Below, one piece after another: positions 22,885 to 34,544 of a DNA stretch of 64,000 nt. Source of the DNA: Wolfiporia cocos (lineage: Eukaryota > Basidiomycota > Agaricomycetes > Polyporales > Phaeolaceae); assembly GCA_029448655.1 (NCBI GenBank), contig JACCLO010000013.1, positions 1,240,001 to 1,304,000 on the forward strand. Reading direction: 5' to 3'. The notes beneath the pieces are model-generated. The model did no database searches. It worked only from the letters and a program-made list of their open reading frames with translations, and was not told the DNA's origin. A program made the translations under genes and the position numbers. Each line of letters opens with the position of its first letter. The first letter of the stretch is position 1.

Positions 22885-25265
22885 CTATGCCTGAGGAGAC
22901 TGACACTCTCCGTGCTTGTGCAGTCTAACCATCAAAGGCATCTGTGGGCCCTTCTCTTCTTCGCCGCGGATTGTGGGACGGACGATCCCAGCGGAGCCTT
23001 TGAGAACACGATCCGCTGGTACGGCCATCTCGAATTCGAATGCGCGGATCAGAATGAACAATAGAGCTTTTATCCTCCGGACATCATCAGGCGACAACAC
23101 TGTGGATCCATGAACAACTACACTTACTCGACAAGACTGAATCGATATCCGATGCAGGCCCTCGGCCCTCCGAGGAATGTCATCATGTTCCCCCAAACGC
23201 CAGGTATGCGCTTTGCAGCCTCTGGTATGTTCTCCCATCGGTCGGGCCTTTCGAAGACATGTGTCGGCATCAGATCTCAGCCTCAGTCTCAACCAATAAG
23301 GCACACCTGAATTCCAGAGCATCTTCTCCCCATATCGCCTTCGATCGGTTCAGCGCGAGGATCGGAACGTCAACCGCTGTGCCTTTCGACATCCTATTTG
23401 TGCATGGTGACAAATTGGAGCTGGGAGCCGGCGAGCAGAGCTCACCTGATCTCACGATGGATTTTCCCGTGGATATCCGTGACTGGAGTTTCCAATGGGA
23501 TTACATCGTCCTTCGTAGCGATCCTCTGGATATATGGGACCGGTGTGTACATGCGCAGCGTCTCGCGCACGACCATGTCGAGGTATGGAAGCGCCTGCAG
23601 CTCGTCCATCGTCGGGTTGTCCGAGGGCAGTGCCCAGAGCTCATCACGGAGCTTCTGCTGCACTTCGGGTGCTTGGCTGAGCGCATGTAAGCTCCAAGCC
23701 GTTGCGTTGCTTGTTGTCTCGTGACCAGCGACCAAGAAACTGTCTCGTACAGCGAATCAGCTTAGTGTTGCGAAGCTGGACTAGCGTCGTTTCACATACG
23801 TTCGGATCTCTGTAAATGCAGAGGCCATGAGGTCCGGAAGAGGAATGAGGAGCCCAGACGACTCACGGTCGATCACATCATTGTCCGATAGTCTTTGGCT
23901 CTCGGGGAGGTCTGTCCGCATATTAGCCTGAACCAGTAGCGTCAAAATAGCACGGTTCTGCAGGGCATCTGGAGTTGCATTGTCGTCTGGTTGAATAGAA
24001 TGAGTAGCCTGCGCCTTTTGCGCTTCCATTACATCTCTTTTCATATCCACCAGAAGCCGTGTTCCAATCATCCTCATTTCCGATATAGCTTTGTCTGTTG
24101 CTCGTTGTACGGCAGAAGGCTACGATAGCACGGTTGATAAATTGCACAATATGTCAACAAAGATGCAAAACGTACTACTTTCCTCAACAAGGGGAACAAG
24201 TACCATGATATGAAATAGATCTTCAGCCCAGAGATCGACTGCCTGCGAAGATCAGAGTACGCTTTGTGTAATGAGTCCACTTGTTCGCCGCTGCTCAAGC
24301 TCTTGAAGTCATAGTTGAATCCTTCACAAAATCCGCGATCATTATCAACGAAACGTGAAAGCAGAGCGTACCAGCTAGTCCGATAACATCAAGTGTCACT
24401 TTCAGCAGTTCTGAATAAGTATCAATTCGAGCTGTGTCTTTGCCGCCACCACTGATCTGGGAAATCCATATATCGCGTACCTAATTCCACTTCAGAATTA
24501 GGTATTATCATCTTTTGTGGTTATGCTCACTTCGCATGACTTGTTCACAAATATCTCCGTAATATCCCGGATTTGAGCGGGGCCGAACGCAGGATTCTGC
24601 GTGGAGAGTGTCACCTCGGCTATTGCGGATCAAGAAGCTGTCTACCATGATCTTGCGCTGCGAAGTTGTAATTTATAATATTAAGCAATTAATGATGGCT
24701 TCCAACTATAGTGCACACCTGCCGGCGATGTTCTTCACCTTCAAGCTAGATGAAAGCATCTGAGTATGAATACATCGGTGAAACCTGGCATCGCACGGTC
24801 ACGATATCTGTCCATCGTCCATGAGATGAGCAAAAGTTCCCGGTACAGTTTTTCGTCACGAACTATTGCCTAGGACGATTGACGTCAAAAACCGGTTATA
24901 GTCGGACTTCTGGTAGATGTCAGTGCGGTTTATGATGTGACTGATTGCTCGAGTGTCAGCTGTGAGAAGGGTGTCAGACTGTCATGTGTCAGCAACTATA
25001 GCATTAGAGGCGGATGCGAACGTACCCCCAGCAAGCCTTTATACTTCGTTGTAATACCGTACATCTCAATCCAAATCTCATGTAAGGCATTGTCATGGCT
25101 CGAAAATTCCCGTAGATGCCCATAAAGCCAATGCAGTGGCGGTGGCCCCGGAAGATTTCGCAGAGTGGACTTGTAAGGCCTAGTGAGGATGGCAAAAAGC
25201 CTCCATAGCAGAGATGCAGTCACAGCAGTACCGAGTGACAGAAGCAGTTTGAAGAATATGGACAT
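22885..25265 (-). CDS. cytochrome P450 monooxygenase
   Basis: A haem-thiolate oxygenase of about 550 aa in roughly 14 exons. It starts [20 protein letters not shown], an N-terminal membrane anchor, followed by the proline hinge [14 protein letters not shown]. Then come [44 protein letters not shown], the I-helix [15 protein letters not shown], the ExxR element [22 protein letters not shown] and the haem loop [17 protein letters not shown] with the cysteine ligand. Each junction from NPAFGP to the stop at 22885 closes with a GT-AG intron. One early join, between IVL and LEGEEH, is not clean: it needs a GC donor at 24869 and a microexon that appears shortened relative to the second copy, so an N-terminal defect is possible. 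Family number and substrate cannot be assigned. A second, broken copy lies 12 kb away. Confidence 0.8.
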
Positions 25266-25643
25266 AATGCATAAAACTAAACTGGTACTGCGGTTTTCAG
25301 GTACCCGCATTTATATGTTTCTCCCATGATACGATATAGTTAATTTGATTTACTACCATTGAGCGTCAGGTTCGAGGTCCTGAAGGCGATGTGGAACCCT
25401 GAATGCTAGATTGTCCATTTGTCAATTGAGTGCTTAGATTACTTTCTCATGACAAACTGAAGCATGCGCCGTTGACCCGGGGTGTCGCAGATTACAGGTA
25501 TAGGAGAACGAGAGCCATCGTCCGTGCCTCGTCCGCGAAAGTTTGGTATGAACTATAGACACGGTGTACTCGCGCACACAAACCGAAGGTTGTGGAGGGT
25601 TTGTTCGAAAGTCGTAGTAGCGTGGTCGCACGTGCTGACTGCA
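25266..25643. other. upstream flank of the P450 gene
   Basis: No coding signal is seen. The region should include the P450 promoter and ends where the inverted duplication begins. Confidence 0.35.
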
Positions 25644-25876
25644 GGGCATGATCGATTGATCGGCGGTTGATCAACTCGGCCGCATCAATCCCGCATGGGT
25701 GGTGCAGTCGCACCTACGCAAGTGCGAGGCCTTCCAGCGCCGAGACATCATCCATAGTACAAGCGAATTTGTATATGGGCTTGTACCCAGATAATATTGT
25801 TGCACCAACCCATTGTATCGTACCTCACCCAGGGCATTCGACCGACACCGTATAAGCCGTCGGATAGTGAGATCTA

Positions 25877-26726
25877 CAGTCATCTATCGGTCAATGAGAC
25901 AACCAAATATTGTGCTGCCTCGGACTTCATGTAATGTTCATTGTGTGCCAATCGGACTATACCAGGGCATTAAACCCAACTTTCTCTATAATCTGGCCTT
26001 GAGAGTTCCGTTATCGAAGCTCCTCTCCAGCCAGTGGAATTCAAACAATGGTCCAACATCCTTATCCGACGAAATAAGACAGCGTCACATCACGCCTGAT
26101 TAGGCCAAATCAGGTATATCTCATCAACTAGTGTTACTACGTCCCTTCGTCCTCGTCATTGTTTTTCTCCTCACCATCTTCTTTTTAACTCTCATCCGCA
26201 TCCTCCACATCAACCTTCGGCCATGTCGGATGACTTACAGTGGAAGTTCAGCACTTGCATGTAGAAGAGGCTTCAATGACAACTTGCAAAGCCGGCATCA
26301 CTTATTCCATATGGAAGGTGTGATGTGATGTCCGGCGCCTGATGAGACTGGCCTCTGCAGCACCTCCGGTCCTCTTTTTTCGAAACTCTCGGTGAATGTA
26401 TTTCGACTCACTACAATGACATTATCATATGAAAGATATACAACATACCATTTCGGTGACCTCCACCATTAGTATATTGCATTGGCTTTGCGGGACCGAT
26501 CTCTCGAAACAAATTTCATTTCTGAGGGACAGTCGACAATGTTTGGTCTGTCAGAGAAGCAATACTCACAATATCTGCTTTAAACTCTAGAAGCAGCTTC
26601 TTATAGTTCATACAATTTGATGTGCAAGGATTCCGAGGCGGAGATGTGGAAGCGAAGAGCAGAATTCAAATAACAAGGCCGTTTGTCTCATTGAGTGATG
26701 GTGTCTCATTGATCGATAGATGACTG
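25877..26726. mobile_element. non-autonomous Tc1/mariner-type element with TA target duplication
   Basis: Terminal inverted repeats of 24 bp start CAGTCATCTATC and differ at one position. They are flanked on both sides by TA (25875-25876 and 26727-26728). The homologous place in the right arm (63769-63770) is uninterrupted with a single TA, so the insertion and its 2-bp target duplication can be read directly. The 850-bp body has no transposase frame. Confidence 0.9.
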
Positions 26727-27242
26727 TAGGAGGAGAGGTCACAGTTACATCAGCTTCGTTTCCTCGAAGCGAGTCATCCGGCGCCTTCTGATTCTTCCAT
26801 TCACCGCCATCGCTGTCTGCCACTGTACTACACTGCGATTGTCGATATGACCTTTGACAAACATGATGTAGGAATTATTATGCAGTGTCATAATACGACT
26901 TTCTGACACATGCGTACCTTGTCTGCTAATAAACGGCGACTGTGTAGTCTGACACAATCAGGTTGAATTAGCTGGAGCAGCTCATCACCGAATTTATACA
27001 ATGTGCAGTGGAGATGTTCCGTATTGGAAGGTCTATATGAGTTACTTCGCGAAGCTGATGTGGCCCGTCAACGTTTTGACGTTCAATGTGCGTCAATATT
27101 TGACGGCGTTAGGTGTCTCGTTTGCTCCAGTGGATGGTGCGACCTAACACCGTCCGGGCATAGAGACTAACTTTGTCGTGAGCGGACATCAGCTGACTTA
27201 GCCTCTTCGATACCGTAAAGGGGGTGATACTCATACCACGGC

Positions 27243-27540
27243 GTGATACTACATGCTTTGGTGCAATGTACGAGGAGAGATAAACTAGTGCGCACCTCCT
27301 ATTCTGTAACGCGCGGATTGCAGCCACATTGGCTTTTACGGCCGGCGCCGGCGATTGTTATGATCTGGGGGACACTTAGTCACCGTTTCGTGCGTGAAAC
27401 GCTCAATCTGTATGCGGTTCGCTCTAAGACGCTCTAAGACTAAAAATGATCCAGGCACCTCCGAAGGTACTACGATCAGAATTAGAATTAGCCGCACTTG
27501 GCGCCCTGTAGACGCTGGTAATGACGCCTCGGTAACACCG
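27243..27540 (+). pseudogene. broken reading frame conserved in the right arm
   Basis: The frame TSYSVTRGLQPHWLLRPAPA, IVMI..., RFVRETLNLYAV matches the minus-strand frame at 62994-63263 in the right arm. Three indels between the copies are 9, 3 and 3 nt, but this copy has a 10-nt duplication (GCTCTAAGAC repeated) that ends the frame at a stop. No family is recognised. The three in-frame indels hint that the sequence once coded for protein. Confidence 0.35.
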
Positions 27541-28643
27541 GCGCAATAGCTTGTCAGCCTCACAAGCAGCCTATACTACTGAGTGGATAGTTTATGCAGG
27601 TCAAAGAATTAAAACGATTCTTGCTTACTAAAAACGTTTCCGGCCCAGTTTGGCCGCTGTAATAACTCACAGTGACCAGGTGTCCTGCACCCTAGATAGG
27701 AACTTGCGAACAATTTGTTCCGTCGTGTGAGGACGCATGCCGAGACCGGTCTAGGAACTTAGAGGAAGCATGCCGAGACCGGTCCAGGAACATAGAGGAA
27801 GAAAGAAGGGGGTAGCAGCAAAAGGCACGGTTGTCTATGTGTCTTGCCGTACATCGCAGGGTATACGGCTGTCTGATCTTTGTACGTACTGCTATGGCAG
27901 ATTGATTCGCAACACAGGGTCTGGAAGAAGACGCATTGAGTGAATGTGTGGCAGATGGTGGGATTAGGCAGAAGACAGGGGTAGTGACAGCCTCGGGAAA
28001 CGTAAGATCAATGTGGCGAGACTACTGATGGGAAGGATCAGCCCTTGCAAGCTAAGTCCCAAGAGTCTGTAGCGTGAGCTCGCTGCTCAACATATGCTGT
28101 GAACGATTTCTGGCAATTGGCAAAGGGAACGTAGTCGAATATCACCCGGACATCGATGCACTACTTAAGCGCTTACATAACTTGTCTGCTGCATCGGTGT
28201 GCTTACCGTCCAGTAATGGCTATGATCCGTCGCACCTTGGTTTCCAGCCTTACACGCGAGCAGGAGACTGGACTCGTATGGACCTTGGATTTGAGTCGAT
28301 GTGACATTAAAGTTCATGCCCAAGGCTTTTAGGTCACGGTCACTTGGTCATATTAAACGTATTCAGGCACGTCAGTGGCGTGGACGTGTTTCGTCGCAAT
28401 GCTGTACCTAGTTATCTTAACCAGGATATTTGTTACATTTTTTTGGCTGGCATAAATCAATTAGCCCGTTGAAGGTGCTTATCGAAGCTGTCCGCGAGAG
28501 TGCAAAATCATGAACTGTACATGCTCAAGTCCCATTATTATCCGCGAGGGAGTAAGCGAATTTGAAGGCGGGAAAGAGATGTGGTCCATAGCTTGAGCGA
28601 CATTTGCTGAGAATACGGAGATCCGGGATATCCCATGCGCTCT

Positions 28644-28784
28644 ATGCCAGTACAACCTAACCAGTAGAGGCGTCTGGGGACCATTCCCTTCTTCGCCGCA
28701 GATTGCAGGATGAACGATCTCAGTGGGGCTTTCGAGGATCTGCCCTACTGGTACGGCAATTTAGGCCTCGAATGCGTGGACGAG
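28644..28784 (-). pseudogene. C-terminal P450 relic
   Basis: Read on the minus strand, it gives LVHAFEA, a stop, IAVPVGQILESPTEIVHPAI, CGEEGNGPQTPLLVRLYWH. This lines up residue for residue with the C-terminus of the P450 at 22885 ([36 protein letters not shown]). The stop in frame and the missing haem exon show it is dead. Confidence 0.8.
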
Positions 28785-29029
28785 GTATGTATGCTGCTAG
28801 GAATGAGCGTGGTGCTCTAAGCCTCAATTTTGGAAGATGATTCGCAAGTTCGACTCAGTCTAATTGAGTCCACGGGACCATTTACCGACAGAATTTACTG
28901 TGCACACGCGTCTAGCGTGTAGCGGTCGATTTCAGCGGCAAGGAAGAAGCCGCAGCTGCTCCGAATCGGAAGGCGTCCATTGGATTGCATAATGTGCGAG
29001 GCCGCTGTGACCGTTAACGCTTGACGGCG

Positions 29030-29470
29030 TCATGAGAATGGGCAGAGTCCGGGTCTCGGTAGAGATTCCAAGACAGTATACAGTGCTGTCAATCTTGAAG
29101 GGTGCAATTCAATGCCGTTTGCGTACAAGACCGGCCGCAGATTGAAATGCAAGACAAGCGCAAACACCACATCCGTCCCGGCTAGATCTCGCCTCCAGCT
29201 TGAGCGAGACTCAAAGACCAGCAAGCAGTCGGCCAAGGCTCGGATACTATTAACTGGAGAATGATGGTCAGAGTATAGAAGAGTGTGCTCAAGGCCATCC
29301 ATATCTAGGTCAAGCAGTAATATTACTTCATATGCGTCATCAGTCTCGATCAGACGCTCTGATACAGCGGTATGGCTGCACCGGAGACGTGACTCCAGAT
29401 GACAACCTGTGAATATTCCGGCGTGGCTCCCAGAACGTTTGATAGAGGTGACTAGTAGTGCTCATAATGG
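29030..29470 (-). CDS. fragment of an unknown gene, open for about 146 codons
   Basis: The frame is open from about 29470 to the stop at 29030, with an internal ATG at about 29302. It reads SERLIETDDAYEVILLLDL, DMDGLEHTLLYSDHHSPVNS, IRALADCLLVFESRSSWRR, DLAGTDVVFALVLHFNLRP and ends YTVLESLPRPGLCPFS. The composition is that of a folded alpha/beta protein rather than chance. I do not recognise a family. The C-terminal end recurs, diverged, in the right arm near 61,030-61,150. Without a clear start or partner exons it is best treated as a partial or remnant gene. Confidence 0.4.
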
Positions 29471-29719
29471 CAGTGCGGCATTGTACCAGGATTAGACAAC
29501 GTTGGATTTGAAGCGCGCATCTACCCTGGCGTCAACGCGTCGCGTGATACCTCCGCGACGCGCGTAATTTCAATTCTAGACAAGATTCATGGGAAGAGGC
29601 AGGGAAGGGGGCTATCGAAGTTGTGTATTTTCCCGAGGCCCGCCCGTAATCAATGGTCGATTAATTAGCCACAGCATGATATTACATTATTTCCATGACA
29701 GTGTGCCGTACAGTTAGTG

Positions 29720-30112
29720 TGTAACTAGTGGACATGTTACCTAATATTTGATATCGTATTGTCTGAGTACATCAGCTGCCACAACGCAATGATGTTATAG
29801 GAAGGCAAAAGGGCATACTCTATAACATACTCAAGTTGTAGTACGAGTGTTGATGCCATACTACATAGCACCTTCACACACGAGTCGCAAGTGCCCGTCG
29901 GGTACGGCTGTTGCAATTTATGGTTTGCGGCAGTTGCGATGACAATCAGCGGCCGCGCGGAGGTCCGAGCAGGCAAGCTAGCGGGTAGTTAGTTTCGCCA
30001 GAAGTGTATATAAGCGGGGCACGAGCAGAGTGGCTCGTCGCCAATTTGTAACCCACTTACATTCGACTATCCTATACCGGAGATCCTCCCCTGCGGCCAC
30101 GAAATTTCTACA
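29720..30112 (+). mobile_element. gypsy-like LTR followed by a primer-binding site
   Basis: The segment begins TGTAAC and ends TACA, contains a TATATAAG box near 30,007, and is followed directly by GTGGCGCC, the usual start of a gypsy primer-binding site. Related pieces occur at about 33,172-33,310 and, inverted, at about 50,070-50,520. No gag or pol frame follows. Confidence 0.65.
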
Positions 30113-31500
30113 GTGGCGCCTGCTCGCTGCTACGATGTGGATAGCGATTACATACTACATACGCGATGATATCAAGGGTTGCTAACGCTCGGTCCTAGAT
30201 AGTGTGAGAATGACTGGTCTCCACTTCAAACATAACAGTTATATTGATCATAACTGGGAAACGTAAGGCATGTTGGAATTCGGGTCACGCCAGACAACGG
30301 CCGTGCCTTACTGCTTGCCAGGGACTCCGTAACAATTGTAGTGGGTTCATGGAAATTTGACGCGTGCCGGTACGTACATCCCGTGCTCGCTTATATACTG
30401 ATGCGTCCCTGTCCATTCCAGGTATCCATCGTACGACTTCCGGCCCCGCCGTACCCGACTTCCGGTACGCGCGTTCACCTACCCAACTGTTCCCGTACTG
30501 TGGGGACGAGATCGCACCATTGCGTCGCGCCCGACGCGCGTGCACTTCCAACAAGGCATGGGTGCACTAGGTAGCACAGTGCATGGACGCTACATGAAAT
30601 CACTTGAGTCTCCATTTGAGTCGGTCTTCATTAATACTTAGTCAATGTATTGATGTCGGTCTCGGAAATCATTGACGGTCATGTACTGCATGGCAAAGGC
30701 GGTCTGTGCAGATAAATCCGCGGATCTAACACCATCTGCCTCTCAATAGACAGTTTCCTCAATGTATTTATTTCACAGAATGAGGTGCAAGTACAGAGAG
30801 CATAGTTGACACAGTTGGTGGGAACATGGAAGGCAGACACTGACTTGCCTAAAGGCCTAAGCACCAGGGGTCAATAGATCATGCATTGACCCCAGGTCGA
30901 GGTAAAAGGTCAAGGGGTCTGACCTGGTCAAGTGACACAGACATACCAATGTCTGTGGGACCTGTGCAGCAGGGGTGCTTCCTGTGCCTAACGAGCCTAT
31001 AAGTCGACTCTCCAGCGGTGAACACAGAGGCTACACAGGATGTTGGAAGAATCCCTAGTGTACGTCAACATAGCGAGTGGCTCACAGACAAGTAAGACAA
31101 AGGGGCCCCCAGGGAAGAGACACACACAGAGAGGTTTGGACGAGAGGGGCCAAGCCCAGTTGTCGAGAATCCTAAAGATGGGGAGTAAGCCCCATCTTGC
31201 TACGTCTTATATACATATGGAGACAGCGGAGTGGGCTACCCTAAAGTCATGGCCTGTGCACATGTAACTATGAGTGACCATGATGCTACGCTAATTGTAA
31301 CTAAGTGGTGACCATTCATATGAGTACCTGGTACGCGCGCTATCCCACAGCGCTAATCTACTGGTCAGGTGGTCTATATGGTATCTAGGAGTGACGAAGG
31401 AGGTGGTGTTAATGTAGAGGGAGTGCACACATGCACAGTGGCGCCCATACACTATAGTGAGGGATGTTAGACGACCCACAGGTCCGTTCTGTGACATTAC
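30113..31500. repeat. nested repeat fragments, no gene
   Basis: The parts 30,184-30,270 and 30,560-30,740 match 35,080-35,320 and the reverse complement of 49,040-49,290. They are interrupted by a 290-bp insert (about 30,271-30,560) related to 58,250-58,460. The block 30,880-31,300 resembles LTR sequence similar in style to 55,850-56,300. No reading frame is supportable. Confidence 0.5.
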
Positions 31501-32000
31501 ACCTCACTGTGTATGAGGACTTCGCATTCAACCGCTCTCTCGCACGTCTCATTTCTGGGGCCTCCGCTTAACTGTAGGCCCCATTTCATGTACAACAACC
31601 CTATGCCCACTATTCTTCCATCTCATCGTGTTCTAGCTGATATTGTATGTCTAACCATACACTTCTTACGTTTCATCCATTGTTGCACTCAACCACAGCC
31701 CTTCTTGTTTATTCCCCTAATATGTTAGCTCGTCCGACTTAGTGGTAGCAGTACCATGGACACTATGACCCCACATAGCAAACCGTAGTATAAAAACCCG
31801 ATGTACTTAGCAGTCGAGTTCCTCAGCTCAACCTTGTTGAATAACAAGGATCTTATACTCATTCTCAAAGGTTAAGCAATTAACCCTCAGCCTGTATATC
31901 AACGCTCCATCTCTGCAGAGACTGACGAGTAGTGCGCTACTCGATACACTGAGTAACTCGACTTAGTTATCTTGGCTGAACAGATATTCAATCCATAACA
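31501..32000 (+). mobile_element. LTR of the TGTTA...TAACA family, incomplete at its left end
   Basis: From the phrase GGACTTCGCATTCAACCG to the end CATAACA at 32000 it matches the solo LTRs at 44,223 and 54,986 (inverted) across the whole length. It keeps the TATAAAAACC box and the CTTGTTGAATAACAAGG hairpin. No target duplication was found, so it may be truncated or part of a longer relic. Confidence 0.75.
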
Positions 32001-32129
32001 CAATATCACTCACAACACCATTTACAACATTGTTAACCACCAAGTCATGCTATTCTCAGCTGAAGGCAGGCCGCCTAGCAAAGCTATCTAAATAGGACCA
32101 CAAAAATGTGGTCTTACTGCTAGATAGAG

Positions 32130-32842
32130 GGCATGCTTGCAATGTTGCAGAGCTCCAGCATGAGCACTTCCAAAATGTCCATCCCATCACATTATGGCAT
32201 GCTCTACAGAAGAAGGGGCTAGTGTCTGCAGTTCATAGGAGGGTGCCCTATCTGTCTACAAGGCACAGAGTGGTGCAGAGGGTCTGGGCAGAAGGAGCAG
32301 GGGATTGAATTGTGGACTATTGGTGGACCATCATTTTCGGTGACAAGTGCAAGATTGAGCTCTTGTGCACAGGTGGGAGGGATTTTTGTTGGAGAAGGCC
32401 TGGGGGTGCACTACAAGCAAGGTACATGAAGAAGACATGGAAATCAGGCAACAGGGGAGTGATGGTGTGGGAGTGCATCACTGATAAAGGGGTTGGGCAT
32501 CTTCATTGGATCGCTGGGATCATGATAGCAACAGAATACATCAAGATACTTGATAAACAGCTTCTTGGGACTCTGAGGGACTATGGGATGCCTTCCCAGC
32601 ATTATTTCTGCCAGCCATTACAGGGCCCTGACATGAACATCATCAAGCATGTTTGGGCACATCTGAAGGCACAAGTGCGAAAAAGGGTGCCACAGCCAGG
32701 GTCCGCCAAAGCTTTATGGGAGGTTGTGCAGCAGGGATGGTATGGCATTGATACTGAATTTATTCAGTCACTCTATCAAAGTATGCCAAAGCGTGTAGGT
32801 ATGCTAAAGACAGTCAAGGGAGGGTACACAGGCTACTAGTAT
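32130..32842 (+). pseudogene. Tc1/mariner transposase, dead copy
   Basis: The first frame gives an HTH-type segment (ITLWHALQKKGLVSAVHRR, LSTRHRVVQRVWAEG). After an in-frame TGA comes the catalytic domain: TIIFGDKCKIEL with the first Asp, CWRRPGGALQARYMKKTWK, GVMVWECITDKGVGHLHWI and LLGTLRDYGMP. Then there is an abrupt jump to GPDMNIIKHVWAHLKAQVRK and MPKRVGMLKTVKGGYTGY. Intact relatives have a QQDNDPKHT block holding the second Asp at the jump; here it is deleted. The element therefore cannot encode active transposase. Confidence 0.85.
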
Positions 32843-33171
32843 TTAGCTTTTTTGCAGTCTTGCAGAGCATGTAGGACAGCCAATTTGGTAGATATGCTTT
32901 GGGTGCTTCTGGTGGTATTACCTAGTCTCACAGCTTAGTAACCAGAAATGCCCCCTCATCAGGGCAATCATTTGTGGACAATACATACATTCAGTAGCCT
33001 ACATAGTAGTACTAAGATCAACCTCAAAGCTCTGCAGGAAACCCCCAAAGTACCGCACAAGGTGTCTGCCCAAATGCTTTTGTACATTACTGTATATTGT
33101 GTAGTCAAAGGTTGATTACTCAGCATAATGCGTGTTTTATCCTCCATCACAGCATGCCACACAAAAATTGT

Positions 33172-33938
33172 GTAACTGGTGACTAGTGGAAATATTGCCT
33201 ATTGATATTCATTGATAGTGTACTATCTGAGTCCATCAGCAGCAGCCACAACACAGTGATGTTGTAGTAAGGCAAAAGTACATATTCTGTAGTATGATCC
33301 ATAGCACCGGTGCCAATTTAACACCTTCACCACAAGGGGTCTGTCACACGCCAATTTCAAGCCTTTAGGCACAGTACCTTTTCTGATCATCAAGAGCACC
33401 CCCGAAGCTGGAAACCCAATGCCTAAGCTAGATCCAAGCCCTACACATGAACCACCTCGGGCACTAGCTACCAGCATCACCAGCCACGCCTAAAAAACCC
33501 TAGTCCCAGACCACATGTTCAGTCCAATACAAAGCCACAGCAGTCACATGACCCAGATGAAGTACAATGAGCCCAGTAGCACCTAACCCAACCAAGCCCC
33601 TGTTACCTGGATCATACCTCATACATGTACCACCTCATCTGAACATACCATGGTCACTAGATCCATGGCTAGGACCATGTCCATCCAACCAACCGAACCC
33701 TACGCCTCCCGTCTCCATGAATTACAGCCATTACTGGCTATACGGTCATTACCAACCACGGACTACATGCCATTACTGGCATGGACTATGTACTATACGG
33801 ACCATGGCCCATGGAAGGCCTTAAACTCCAGCCACCCAGGTCTACGAGGAACACTGACCTTGGGCAGCACCTGAACGACTGAGAACCTTAGCAGTTGCAG
33901 GACACCGACGTCACTGATTGCAGCCGATCATGCTTGAT
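33172..33938. repeat. gypsy-like LTR relic and flanking repeat
   Basis: The first 140 bases (TGTGTAACTGGTGACTAGTGG onward, shortened here) match the LTR at 29,720 and the inverted one near 50,500. The rest is repetitive, with CCATTACTGGC-type phrases recurring to about 34,750. No gene is seen. Confidence 0.45.
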
Positions 33939-34536
33939 TAGTGATGTGCAAAGCCCGGGGCTTGGGCCTGGCTTTGAAGGGCCCGGGCTCAGCAAAATGT
34001 CAGGCCGGGCCCTCCCTGACGGCTCAGGCCGGCTCGGGCCCGGCTCAGGCTCAGGCCGGGGCTTATGAGCAATCAGGAAGGACCCCAAAGTTATTGGTTT
34101 GTACAGCTCAAAATTGCAGCACAATGCATTCAGGATGCATATATGTCCGCTATCTATTGTTGTCCTGATCTACAAGTACTTGTACAGTTGCTCATGACAC
34201 TGACGGAAAATACAGGTCTCGATCACAACCCCAATCGCAACCCCAATCGCAATAGTTACGGAGTTCTGCACCGGCCACAAGTTATTGTATGGTTATTGAG
34301 AATATCTAAGTTGACAGTATGCAAAATCTTGTACCAACGGGCCTATTTTCGCTCACTTCAACGTAGCTACAGTTGCGTGCCTAAAGCCGCCGGCTCAGGG
34401 CTTGGCTACGGCCGGCTCGCAATCCAAGCCAGGCCCTGAGCCGTCGTAAGCCGCCCCCAAGGCTCGGCTCGGCCTGGCTTAAGTCGGCTTGGCCAGGCCC
34501 GGCTCACGGCTTTGAGCCGGGCTTTGCACATCACTA
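33939..34536. mobile_element. non-autonomous hAT element with 8-bp target duplication
   Basis: The ends TAGTGATGTGCAAAGCCCGG and its inverse are flanked by the identical 8-bp duplication TGCTTGAT (33931-33938 and 34537-34544). Both subterminal zones, of about 150 bp, are packed with GGCTC/GGCCCGG-type short repeats. The AT-richer 300-bp core has no transposase frame. The 598-bp length and 8-bp duplication are typical of hAT MITEs. Confidence 0.93.
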
Positions 34537-34544
34537 TGCTTGAT

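Larger units (their letters stand above)
25644..29080. repeat. left arm of a diverged inverted duplication
   Basis: Sequence from about 25,644 to 29,080 (excluding the insertion at 25,877-26,726) matches the reverse complement of about 61,060-64,000 along its length, with many substitutions and small indels. Landmarks include the GATTGATCGGCGG start, the ACGGCCGGCGCCGGC block near 27,335 (right arm near 63,173), and the P450 debris near 28,700 (right arm near 61,450). The right arm runs off the window, so the full length is unknown. Confidence 0.85.

Noticed and set aside
22840..23064. Plus-strand frame repeated at 28,7xx and 37,4xx, first taken as a conserved small gene
   Set aside because: It is the antisense of the conserved P450 C-terminal exon, which explains the repetition.
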